DNA of 64,000 nt from Haloarculaceae archaeon H-GB1-1. Lineage in GTDB: Archaea; Halobacteriota; Halobacteria; Halobacteriales; Haloarculaceae. The notes beneath the pieces are model-generated. The model was not told the origin of the DNA. It did no database searches and saw only the letters and a program-made list of their open reading frames with translations. The translations under genes were made by a program, and so were the position numbers. Below, piece after piece: positions 1 to 7,775 of this stretch. The stretch lies in assembly GCA_029688825.1 (NCBI GenBank), contig JARUKX010000007.1:62001-126000 (forward strand), given 5' to 3'. Within the stretch, counting starts at the first letter, position 1. Each line of letters begins with the position of its first letter.

Positions 1-165
1 GAGCGCTACGCCGACGAGGTGCTGCGCATTCCCGAGACGCATCCGCGAGCGGCCGCCGTGCTCGCGAACGTGCAACTCCAGCTGGTGGCGTACCACACGG
101 CCGCGCGGCTGGGACGCTCCATCGACAAGCCGCGGAATCTGGCGAAGAGCGTGACGGTGGAGTAA
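1..165 (+). CDS. glmS: GlmS C-terminal end (partial)
   Basis: This is the last 54 codons of an ORF open from the first base of the window and ending in TAA. The translation ends with IDKPRNLAKSVTVE, the characteristic C-terminus of glutamine-fructose-6-phosphate aminotransferase, and upstream residues (LQLVAYHTAARLG) fit the second SIS domain. The enzyme makes glucosamine-6-phosphate from fructose-6-phosphate and glutamine, the entry to UDP-GlcNAc. It converges on aglF, with about 34 bp between the stop codons. The catalytic N-terminal part lies outside the window, so integrity of the whole gene cannot be judged. Confidence 0.9.
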   Translation, partial: ERYADEVLRIPETHPRAAAVLANVQLQLVAYHTAARLGRSIDKPRNLAKSVTVE

Positions 166-199
166 GAAGCGGGACGCCGCTTACAGAAGGTGTACCGAA

Positions 200-961
200 C
201 TATTCCCCATCGGTCACTTCGAGACTGTTGGCCGCAATCTCCGGGTCGACTTCCCCCTGTAGCCGCCGCTCGGCTTCGTCGCGGTCCTCCGGATAGCCGA
301 TGTCGTTTCGCCACCCGTCCATGCGGATGGCGTCGATGGTTCGGCCGGAGTGGATGAGCAGGTCGATGGCCTCGCTGATCTCGTACTCGCCGCGGCCGGA
401 GGGCTGGACGAGGTGAGAGGCGTGGAAGATGGCGGGCGTAAAGGTGTAGAAGCCGGTCATCACCAGATTCGACGGCGGGTCGTCCGGCTTCTCGATGACG
501 TCGGTTATCTCGCCGTACTTGTTGGTGTCACAGACCCCGTAGCGGGACGCCTCGTCCCACGGAACCTCCTCGACGAGGAACGCGGCGTCGGCGCGGTCCT
601 CGCGCTGGCGATTGACGACGTCCTGGAGGTTGGCTTCGAAGATGTTGTCCCCAAGCATCAGCATGAAGTCGTCGTCGATGTGTTCCTCGACGGTCAGCAG
701 GGCGTGGGCGAGCCCCAGCTGTTCGCGCTGGTGGGTGTAGGTGATGGGCACGCCGTCGAATTCGTCGTCGAAGTGGCTGATGATGGCTTCCTTCTTGTAC
801 CCGACGACGACGATGAGCTCGTCGGCACCGAGTTCGACCAGCTGTTCGAAACAGTGGGCGAGGATGGGTTTGCCGGCGACTTCGACCATCCCCTTCGGTT
901 TGTCTTCCGTCAGCGGGCGAAGGCGCGTTCCTTCCCCGGCAGCGAGCACGACTGCCTTCAT
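200..961 (-). CDS. aglF: UTP-glucose-1-phosphate uridylyltransferase, AglF type
   Basis: 253-aa cytosolic sugar nucleotidyltransferase. The N-terminus carries the NTP-binding signature VLAAGEGTRLRPLTEDKPKG, with a metal-site LMLGDN motif near residue 100 and DVIEKP near residue 155. It makes UDP-glucose (or a related NDP-hexose) from glucose-1-phosphate. AglF of Haloferax volcanii does this for N-glycan assembly, and the divergent neighbour is an AglM-type UDP-glucose dehydrogenase, which uses the product. The two genes share an 86-bp intergenic region that must hold both promoters. Substrate choice (UTP or dTTP, glucose or another hexose) cannot be proven from sequence; the C-terminus after residue 235 is a short acidic tail. 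Confidence 0.85.
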   Translation of the reverse strand: MKAVVLAAGEGTRLRPLTEDKPKGMVEVAGKPILAHCFEQLVELGADELIVVVGYKKEAIISHFDDEFDGVPITYTHQREQLGLAHALLTVEEHIDDDFMLMLGDNIFEANLQDVVNRQREDRADAAFLVEEVPWDEASRYGVCDTNKYGEITDVIEKPDDPPSNLVMTGFYTFTPAIFHASHLVQPSGRGEYEISEAIDLLIHSGRTIDAIRMDGWRNDIGYPEDRDEAERRLQGEVDPEIAANSLEVTDGE

Positions 962-1047
962 TGCTCACCTCTCTGCCGTGATGAAGTAAAACTCTTCTCA
1001 CTACCGTATCCGAATCCTGAAGGACCGCGGCCGCTCAGTGTCCGGTA

Positions 1048-2355
1048 ATGAACGTCAGCATCGTCGGCAGCGGCTACGTCGGAACGACGGTCGCCGCCTG
1101 TCTCGCCGACCTGGGCCACGTGGTAACGGCCATCGACATCGACGAAGACGTCGTCGCGGCGGTCACCGACGGCGAGACGCCCATCCACGAGCCGGGACTG
1201 GACGAACTCGTCGCCGAGCACGGCGGCGACCGGCTCCGTGCGACGACGGACTACGACGTCGTTCCCGAGACGGACCTGACGATGCTCGCGCTGCCGACGC
1301 CCTCGAACGATGACGGCAGCATCGACCTCCGGTTCATGGAGGCCGGTGCGGAGTCGGTGGGGGAAGCACTCGCCGAAGCGGAGGGCGGGGACGACGACCC
1401 ACACGTCGTCGTCACGAAGAGCACCGTGATTCCCGGCACGACCGAGGACCGGCTCGCCGCCGCCATCGCGGCAGCGGGCGTCGAGCGTGGCGAGGACTTC
1501 CTCGTCGCGTCGAACCCCGAGTTCCAGCGAGAGGGGTCGGCGGTCGCGGACTTCCTGAATCCCGACAAGCTGGTGTTCGGGACCGACGACGACCGCGCGC
1601 TCGCCGCGCTTCGGGACCTCTACGCGCCGCTTCGAGACGCCGCAGACGCCGAGGTGCCCGTCGTCGAGACCGGCATCCCCGAGGCCGAGATGATCAAGTA
1701 CGCGAACAACGGCTTCCTCGCCGCCAAGGTCAGCCTCATCAACGACATCGGAAACGTCTGCAAGGAGTTCGGCGTCGACGCCTACGAGGTGGCCGACGCC
1801 ATCGGGCTGGACGACCGCATCGGCGAGCGGTTCCTTCGAAGTGGCGTCGGGTTCGGCGGCTCTTGCTTTCCGAAAGACGTTGGTGCGATTATATCAGCCG
1901 CCCGCGAGCGCGGCTACGACCCCGCGGTCCTCTCGGCGGCCGTCGAACTGAACGACGCCCAGCCCGAGCGACTGCTCGGCCTGCTCGACGAGCACGTCGA
2001 CGTCCGTGGGGAGCGCGTCGCGGTCCTCGGACTGGCGTTCAAGCCCGGCACTGACGACATCCGGAACACTCGTGCGGTGCCGGTCATCGAAGGACTGCAG
2101 GCGCGCGGTGCCGAGGTCGTCGCGTACGACCCGGTCGCGACGGAGAACATGCGCGAGCGATTCCCCGACGTGGAGTACGCCGAGTCGGCGGCCGCGGCGC
2201 TCGACGGGGCGCACGGCGCGGTCGTCGTCACCGACTGGGACGAGTTCGCGGCGCTGGACGAGGAGTTCGACGCGATGGCCGAGCCGGTGGTCGTCGACGG
2301 CCGTCACGTGGTCGAACGCCGCGACGGCATCACATATGAAGGGCTGACCTGGTGA
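1048..2355 (+). CDS. aglM: UDP-glucose 6-dehydrogenase, AglM type
   Basis: 435-aa NAD-dependent enzyme oxidising UDP-glucose to UDP-glucuronate. The N-terminal Rossmann motif is [19 protein letters not shown]. The middle domain has the substrate-binding [16 protein letters not shown] segment, and [13 protein letters not shown] contains the catalytic Cys near residue 272. The C-terminal UDP-binding domain begins around [18 protein letters not shown]. Length and domain order are normal for the family. The ATG directly follows a short leader. Its last 38 bases are repeated near 41.2 kb, with a rearranged fragment of the same gene, so a second copy once existed or was created when the downstream block was inserted. 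Confidence 0.93.
   Translation: MNVSIVGSGYVGTTVAACLADLGHVVTAIDIDEDVVAAVTDGETPIHEPGLDELVAEHGGDRLRATTDYDVVPETDLTMLALPTPSNDDGSIDLRFMEAGAESVGEALAEAEGGDDDPHVVVTKSTVIPGTTEDRLAAAIAAAGVERGEDFLVASNPEFQREGSAVADFLNPDKLVFGTDDDRALAALRDLYAPLRDAADAEVPVVETGIPEAEMIKYANNGFLAAKVSLINDIGNVCKEFGVDAYEVADAIGLDDRIGERFLRSGVGFGGSCFPKDVGAIISAARERGYDPAVLSAAVELNDAQPERLLGLLDEHVDVRGERVAVLGLAFKPGTDDIRNTRAVPVIEGLQARGAEVVAYDPVATENMRERFPDVEYAESAAAALDGAHGAVVVTDWDEFAALDEEFDAMAEPVVVDGRHVVERRDGITYEGLTW
2318..2355 (+). repeat. aglM 3'-end direct repeat, copy 1
   Basis: The last 38 bases of the intact aglM, encoding the end [12 protein letters not shown] plus stop. They match 35 of 38 positions at 41181-41218 in the same orientation. 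The three differences are two third-position changes and TGA versus TAA, so the copy has diverged under, or since losing, coding constraint. The two copies bracket the variable glycan block. Confidence 0.85.
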
Positions 2356-2716
2356 GTGGCAGGTTCGCGTTTCTCAGGCGCTCGACCACTCAGCGACGGC
2401 AATCTGGAAGCTCGAAGACATTTCCTACGACATCCTCGACTGGCACGTCCCCTGCGGCCAGTAGGACGTCGTGCCATCCGCTCCGTACACCCCGCGAAAC
2501 ACTGACGACGCCCGATATCGAGGACAGGGCCGAAGACCGGATCGAGGAACACGGCGACGACGGGAACGATTGATATCTCACACGAGGTCCGAGTTGAATC
2601 GTTCTGAGACCGGTGATCCTCAACGGCGTCGGCGCACGCCGACGGGTTTCGACAGTTCAAAGTGCTGGGTCGGGTTTTCGCATAGACTTATCATATCGGT
2701 CCGAAAAAGGCCGAGC
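2356..2716. other. 361-bp gap with no supported gene
   Basis: No frame shows a recognisable protein. A perfect 8-bp inverted repeat with a 2-base loop lies at 2627-2644 (arms CGTCGGCG and CGCCGACG). It has no T-tract after it, so it is at best a weak terminator or regulatory hairpin. An AT-rich stretch around 2687-2697 is a candidate TATA region for the carbamoyltransferase that starts at 2717. One plus-strand frame from 2471 is open into that gene, but the part before 2717 is arginine-rich, low-complexity translation typical of a non-coding GC-rich frame. Confidence 0.4.
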
Positions 2717-4444
2717 ATGACGGAATATGTACTCGCAACGAATCCCGGGAGGTGGGGGTTGTATCCACACGGCGGACACAACGCGTCCGCAGTGCTCGTG
2801 GAGGACGGGGTCGTGGTCTACGGGGTTGAGGAAGAGCGGTTTACTCGGGAAAAACACGACGGGCAGGGCCTCGCACAGAACAGCATCGAAGCCTGTCTCG
2901 AACACGCCGATATTGGCATATCCGACCTCGAAGCAGTCGTTACAGCCTGGAGGCCCGGACTCACGCGCAACCGGTTGCTTCCCGACCTGAAGGAGATTGC
3001 CGCCGAGGAAGCGCCACTCTTCGGGAAACTCGCCAGTTTGGAGCGGACCATCGAGAAACACGCCGTCTCCCAGTTGTACTCGACCCGCTCGCTCCGGAAC
3101 CGCATCGAGTCGCGTTTCGACGGCCCAGTCCCGCGGATTGAACACCGCTCTCACCACCGTTGTCATGCAGCAAGCGCATTCTATCCCACGCCGTACGACG
3201 AGTCGCTTGTCGTCACCGCCGACGGCGTCGGCGAGTACGATACGACCGTCGTCTGGTACGGTGACGAATCGGGACTGACTCGTCTCGAAACATACCAGTA
3301 CCCAAACTCCCTCGGGCACTTCTACAGGATTGTCACCGCGTTCCTTGGGTATGGGCTCTACACTCGGTCCGAGGGGAAGATCATGGGACTCGCTCCATAC
3401 GGTGAACGGAATGAGGAGATTGAACGACGGCTCGCGTCGTTGGTCGAGACAGGCGTCGACTTCGACGTGACGGAGATTACCAGCGGTGGATACCAGGCCG
3501 GAATCAGGACGTTGGAGGAACTGTTCGGACGGGACCGTAAGGAGTGGGCAACCGATTTCTCCCAGTGGGAGAAAGACCTCGCGTATACCACACAGCGACT
3601 CTTAGAGGAGACGGTCGTCGATATAGTCGAGCACTACCTCTCTGAGATCGGTACGGCCAACGTATGTCTCGCCGGTGGGGTCGCGCTCAATTGCAAGATG
3701 AACAAGCGGATACGTGAATCAGTGTCAGTCGAGTCTGTCTTCATCCAACCGGTCGCTCACGACGCTGGGACGGCACTTGGCGGTGCCATGCTCGAGTATT
3801 CTCCTGCAGAAGTGTCGCCGATGGAGACTGTGTACCTCGGTCCGGAATACTCGACCGAGTACATTCGACGAAAACTGGAGCAGGCAAAAATCGAGTACAC
3901 GCAGCCTGACGACCTCACGAGATTTGTCGCGGATCGACTGGCAAAGGGAAACCTCGTCGGTTGGTTCCAGGGGCGAACGGAATTCGGCCCGCGGGCGCTG
4001 GGCAACAGGAGTATTCTTGCGGATCCGCGGACGGCGGCGTCCCGAGACAGGGTCAACGAGTTCGTCAAACACCGGGAGTATTGGCGGCCATTCGCACCGT
4101 CTCTGCTGGACCGCGCCAAGTCGAAGTTCCTCACAGATGCCGTTCCCTCACCGTTTATGATCATGACTTTCGACACCGAAGCGGCGCGGCGCGACGAGCT
4201 ACAGGCAGTGTTACACCCCGCCGACGATACGCTCCGTGCACAGACCGTGCGAGAAGAAGATAACCCTCGATACTATCGCCTCATCGAAGCTTTCGAGGAG
4301 GAAACCGGCGTGCCGGTACTATTGAACACCTCATTCAACGATAGCGGGGAGCCTATCGTGAACGAGCCGATGGAAGCCGTCCGCGACTTCTACTCGATGG
4401 GACTTGATTACCTGGTACTCGAAGATATTGTTGTCGAGAAGTAG
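2717..4444 (+). CDS. NodU/CmcH-family O-carbamoyltransferase
   Basis: 575 aa from the ATG at 2717. I chose this start because MTEYVLATNPG matches the beginning of the family fold and the upstream in-frame sequence does not look coding. The N-terminal ASKHA-like domain shows GGHNASAVLVEDG and HRCHAASAFYPTP, with the metal-binding His residues. The C-terminal YrdC-like domain contains WFQGRTEFGPRALGNRSI, YWRPFAPSLL and LNTSFNDSGEPIV, all family hallmarks. The reaction uses carbamoyl phosphate and ATP to carbamoylate a sugar hydroxyl, as in Nod factors and antibiotics. Placed among glycosyltransferases, it probably decorates a surface glycan residue; the acceptor is unknown. Confidence 0.9.
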   Translation: MTEYVLATNPGRWGLYPHGGHNASAVLVEDGVVVYGVEEERFTREKHDGQGLAQNSIEACLEHADIGISDLEAVVTAWRPGLTRNRLLPDLKEIAAEEAPLFGKLASLERTIEKHAVSQLYSTRSLRNRIESRFDGPVPRIEHRSHHRCHAASAFYPTPYDESLVVTADGVGEYDTTVVWYGDESGLTRLETYQYPNSLGHFYRIVTAFLGYGLYTRSEGKIMGLAPYGERNEEIERRLASLVETGVDFDVTEITSGGYQAGIRTLEELFGRDRKEWATDFSQWEKDLAYTTQRLLEETVVDIVEHYLSEIGTANVCLAGGVALNCKMNKRIRESVSVESVFIQPVAHDAGTALGGAMLEYSPAEVSPMETVYLGPEYSTEYIRRKLEQAKIEYTQPDDLTRFVADRLAKGNLVGWFQGRTEFGPRALGNRSILADPRTAASRDRVNEFVKHREYWRPFAPSLLDRAKSKFLTDAVPSPFMIMTFDTEAARRDELQAVLHPADDTLRAQTVREEDNPRYYRLIEAFEEETGVPVLLNTSFNDSGEPIVNEPMEAVRDFYSMGLDYLVLEDIVVEK

Positions 4445-4467
4445 CGGGCAGCCTGGTTCAGCGGCAT

Positions 4468-5640
4468 TCAGGTCACAACGGACAGGATCCGCTCACAGCG
4501 ACGGTCCCATGTGTACGACGCGACGGCGTCCCTGGCGTGGGAGGCCAGAGAGGCTGCCAACTCACTGTTTGACAGCAGGTGCTCGATAGCCTGTTCTAGC
4601 ATCTCGGCGTCGCCGGGTGCCACCAGGAGCGCGGTCTCTTCATGTGTGAGTACGTCTCGAATACCGGGGAGGTCAGTCGCGACGATCGGACGTTCGGCGG
4701 CCATGTACTCGAACATCTTCAGCGGAGAGGTGATGTCTGGGTTGTGGCGGTGATTCGTCACGTCTGCTCGGGGAGGCAATGCGAGAACGTCGGCAGCCTG
4801 CTGGTAGACCGCGACAGAAGTGGGTGGAACGCGTCCAGCGAATCGGACGTTCTCGATCCCCTGTCTATCGCAGAACTGTACCAGTTCCGCCTGCTCGTCA
4901 TCTCGACCGCCGACGAGGAGGACCTCCACAGGGAGGTCCCGACAGGCCTTGAGTAGCGTCCGGACACCCTTTCCCGCGATCAGGCTCCCAGTGTACACGA
5001 CGTAGGTTCCGAGAGGGTCTAGTTCCAGTCGGTTGCGAGCCGCGGTTTTCGACAGATGGGGTTCGTAAGCTTCGAGGTCGACAGCGTCGGGTTCGACGGT
5101 TACCTTCTCGGGTGCCACACCCGCACTGACGAATGCGTCGCGAGCCGGTTCAGTCAGTGTCACGACCCCCTTGAGATGCCGTGCGGACCCAATCTGTCCG
5201 ATCGCGCGCTCAGCCCACTGTCCGTGCGAATACTCGTGTAGTTCGAGGACAGTCGGGAGTCCCAACGCGACAAGTACCGCGGCAATGAATAACCCGCGCG
5301 TGTAGTGGAGATCAAACTTGGAGCGCCGTGAGCGGATTGCGCCGCAGAGCGAGAACATCGCCCGCGAGAAGGTGAGTTGGGGTGCGGGCTCCCCACCCAG
5401 TAGTGAGGTGAAGGCGTTGATGTCCAGGTACCAGAGCGGCTCGAACTGGATTGTCGGATCAACGTCGTAATATGCGGTGGGATCGACGCCCCGGAGTTCC
5501 TCATTGACCTGTGTCCGGTCCGGATAGAGGACGGTCACGTCGTGACCACAGTCCACAAACCCGTCGCAGACCTTCAGCGACTGGATGACGTGTGCATTGT
5601 CGGAGGGCACACGGGAGTTGAGCAGGTAACCGATTTCCAT
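4468..5640 (-). CDS. GT4-family glycosyltransferase
   Basis: 390-aa GT-B enzyme, predicted cytosolic or peripheral. The C-terminal nucleotide-sugar domain has VYTGSLIAGKGVRTLLKA, then FAGRVPPTSVAVYQQAADV and SPLKMFEYMAAERPIVATD, the region carrying the family's retaining EX7E-type acidic residues. It is a paralogue of the protein at 23208-24413: both contain SPLKxFEYMAAxRPxVAxD and a YTGSLxxxKG segment. It converges with the carbamoyltransferase (23 bp between stops) and is divergent from the small sulfatase-like gene at 5750. Donor and acceptor sugars cannot be inferred. Confidence 0.88.
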   Translation of the reverse strand: MEIGYLLNSRVPSDNAHVIQSLKVCDGFVDCGHDVTVLYPDRTQVNEELRGVDPTAYYDVDPTIQFEPLWYLDINAFTSLLGGEPAPQLTFSRAMFSLCGAIRSRRSKFDLHYTRGLFIAAVLVALGLPTVLELHEYSHGQWAERAIGQIGSARHLKGVVTLTEPARDAFVSAGVAPEKVTVEPDAVDLEAYEPHLSKTAARNRLELDPLGTYVVYTGSLIAGKGVRTLLKACRDLPVEVLLVGGRDDEQAELVQFCDRQGIENVRFAGRVPPTSVAVYQQAADVLALPPRADVTNHRHNPDITSPLKMFEYMAAERPIVATDLPGIRDVLTHEETALLVAPGDAEMLEQAIEHLLSNSELAASLASHARDAVASYTWDRRCERILSVVT

Positions 5641-5710
5641 CGAGCGCCGCTACTCCTCGGATATTAAAGAATTTTCGGCATGTGATTCGCCTCGCCCTGC
5701 CGTGCGGGTA

Positions 5711-5720
5711 GGATTATACG
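5711..5720 (+). promoter_or_regulatory. Probable TATA box for the 5750 gene
   Basis: GGATTATACG lies about 30-39 bases before the ATG at 5750, a normal archaeal TATA position for a short-leader or leaderless transcript. No Shine-Dalgarno sequence is visible before the ATG. Confidence 0.5.
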
Positions 5721-5749
5721 GGTGCAGGGCGAACCCACTGTAACAATAA

Positions 5750-6694
5750 ATGACAGGCCCCGTTCCCGAACGGATCCGTCGGAGCATCAAGCGCGGTGCG
5801 TACAGGGCCCTGCTCCACCCGTGGTTCGCCGTGACTTCGCGGCGTCCAATCGGCACCAACGTATATCGACGAGAATGGGACGCGTTGATCTTGCTGGATA
5901 CGTGCCGGGTTGACGCCCTCCGTGCCGTGGCGCCGGAGTATGAATTTATCTCGGACGTCGATTCGATTATCTCCGTGGGGAGTACATCCTCGGAGTGGAT
6001 TGCGAACACGTTTCGGGAGCGGTACACTCCGGATATCAACGAGACGGCCTATCTCTCAGCCAACGCTTTCTCCGAACGGGTGATAGAGGAGCGTCAGTTC
6101 CCGATTGAGAGCCCGTTTGTCGACTGGCGGACCGTCACCGCAGACGAGTTCCTCTTGCTCGATCAGGCGTGGCGACACGGACCCGATCCCGAGTATAAGC
6201 ACATGTCCGCCGAGGACCTGACGGACAGAGCCATCGTGGCTGCCCGCGAGTACGACCCGGACAGGCTCATTGTCCATTACTCCCAGCCACACAAGCCCTA
6301 CGTCGCGAACGCCAAAGCGGAGGATCGCGAATTGCGGTTCTTCGAGCGAGAACCGTTTCGCGCGCTCCGGGAGGGAGACACGGATTACCAGACCGTTTGG
6401 GAGAGCTACCTCGACAACCTCCGAATGGGACTAGACAGCGTCGAGCGACTCCTTGCGAATATAGATGCCGACCGGGTCGTACTGAGCGCGGACCATGGCG
6501 AGTCCTTTGGCGAGTACGGTGGTGTTATCTACGGTCACCCGCGTGCAGTACCGCACCCACACGTCAAACGTGTCCCTTGGGCGGTGACAACGGCCGAGGA
6601 TATTGGCACTGCCGATCCAGACATCGATATCAGCGGTAGAGCGACCATGCAGCGGGATGCGAAAGAGCACCTCCAGGGGCTCGGCTACCTGTGA
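5750..6694 (+). CDS. Short sulfatase-like (alkaline phosphatase superfamily) protein
   Basis: 314 aa, shorter than classical sulfatases (450-550 aa). The N-terminal strand REWDALILLDTCRVDALRA gives the first metal-binding Asp, followed by VGSTSSEW where the Ser/Thr nucleophile is expected. VVLSADHGESFGEYG near residue 245 supplies the Asp-His metal ligands. No signal peptide or obvious membrane segment is seen. It ends EHLQGLGYL, a tail shared with three other AP-superfamily proteins here. Its closest relative in the window is the equally long protein at 19205-20149. Possible roles are sulfate or phosphate ester hydrolysis, or transfer of a phospho-group to a glycan; the sequence does not decide. 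Confidence 0.75.
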   Translation: MTGPVPERIRRSIKRGAYRALLHPWFAVTSRRPIGTNVYRREWDALILLDTCRVDALRAVAPEYEFISDVDSIISVGSTSSEWIANTFRERYTPDINETAYLSANAFSERVIEERQFPIESPFVDWRTVTADEFLLLDQAWRHGPDPEYKHMSAEDLTDRAIVAAREYDPDRLIVHYSQPHKPYVANAKAEDRELRFFEREPFRALREGDTDYQTVWESYLDNLRMGLDSVERLLANIDADRVVLSADHGESFGEYGGVIYGHPRAVPHPHVKRVPWAVTTAEDIGTADPDIDISGRATMQRDAKEHLQGLGYL

Positions 6695-7049
6695 CTACTC
6701 GAACCCACCGCCGCAATCCGTAATTCGGTTGTCGAGCAATCCCGTGGTAGAGTGGATTCGTCTCTCTGATGACGGCTTGAGGAGGGCGTCGTAATCAGTA
6801 ACCACGTACGTTCAGGGTGACAACGCTCGCTCGAACTACACCGTGAGCAACAGAGAGAAACTGCGACACACATGTTTTCCGAGGGGCCGGCCTTCGTCGC
6901 CGGCTGTTTGGACCACCCACTTACATGAGCTTGCCGCGTTCGAATGGTGAACCGGTTTCCCAGGCAGAGAACCACTGCGTTTGCCGTGAACGGCACACGG
7001 ATGGTATCTTGTTACTTCGATTTATTGGCCAGTAGATCGGTCCATTCCG
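6695..7049. other. Gap before the IS6 remnant
   Basis: No gene is supported. A short GC-rich symmetry, GCCGGC at 6886-6891 and again at 6899-6904, could form a small hairpin but has no T-tract. The stretch lies downstream of the short sulfatase-like gene and may contain further decayed DNA from the IS6-type element that follows. Confidence 0.35.
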
Positions 7050-7640
7050 CAGTGGAGCCCGGAGTGTATAGAGCAGCCGATTCCACGCGAAGGCGAGGGT
7101 ATTGACCATATCTGTATTGGATCAGCGGTTGCGAGTGGACAATGGCCGCAAACCGCTCGGTTCGTCGCTGCACTCCTCGAAGCGTCGTTCGCCGGCATTC
7201 TGCTACCGATGTGTGATCTACCGAGGTCGAAGTGAAAGCCGATGCAGTGGAGCGTCCAATCACGGAGTGCCATCGACGAGAAAGAGGGCCGTCTCAACAT
7301 CGTGCTTCTCGGTAAGTTCTTGGAGGGTTTTACTGGAAACGCGCTGTATCTCGCGTTACAGAGTACGGAGAAATTTGTGTCTCCTGGGATCAACCGCGGC
7401 GTACAGTCAGAAGCGCAGGTCGTGAGGCTGGATCAGGGTTCCGTCGACCAACGGATGAGCATCGACTTCCCGCTTACTTGCTCTACGCAGACGTTCTGAA
7501 CCAGTACGTGAGATCGACATCGAAACGGGCTCCGACAGAGACGGTCTCCGCTAAAGATAATCCGCTATGAAGGAGGATGCCCGGCTTCACCGCCACCTCT
7601 GCTGTCGATTCTCATTCCATAAACTGAACCTCGGAGTCGC
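7050..7640 (-). pseudogene. Degenerate IS6-type transposase
   Basis: Reading the minus strand with frame changes gives a near full-length haloarchaeal IS6-type DDE transposase in order. The segments are EVQFMENE, KPGILLHSGLSLAETVSV, FRCRSHVLVQN, VDGTLIQPHDLRF followed by a stop and LYAAVDP, then LTEKHDVETALFLVDGTP, VQRRTERFAA and LAFAWNRLLYT. The family pattern is VDETxIQLNDxRxWLYAAVDP with a terminal LKRRTxxF and FAWNxLI. In-frame stops and several frameshifts make it non-functional; the usual Glu of VDET is Gly here. I could not identify its terminal inverted repeats. It marks past mobile-element activity between glycan genes. Confidence 0.85.
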
Positions 7641-7745
7641 TGCTAGCTACACGTGAGGAGTGGGATATTGCATGGATAGCGACAACTACGACCGCCTAGA
7701 TATTCGGATCATATCTGAAGAGCGTCCGGAGTTCCCTCCGCAAGA

Positions 7746-7754
7746 GATATATTT
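7746..7754 (+). promoter_or_regulatory. Probable TATA box for the 7776 gene
   Basis: The AT-rich GATATATTT sits 22-30 bases before the ATG at 7776, matching archaeal TATA spacing for a short-leader transcript. Confidence 0.5.
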
Positions 7755-7775
7755 GAGACTCTGACACGTGGGGGC

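Noticed and set aside
350-1048. 232-codon plus-strand ORF antisense to aglF
   Set aside because: aglF on the other strand has all its family motifs; this frame has none.
2471-2716. 82-codon N-terminal extension of the carbamoyltransferase
   Set aside because: The extension is Arg-rich and unlike the family, whose start fits the ATG at 2717.
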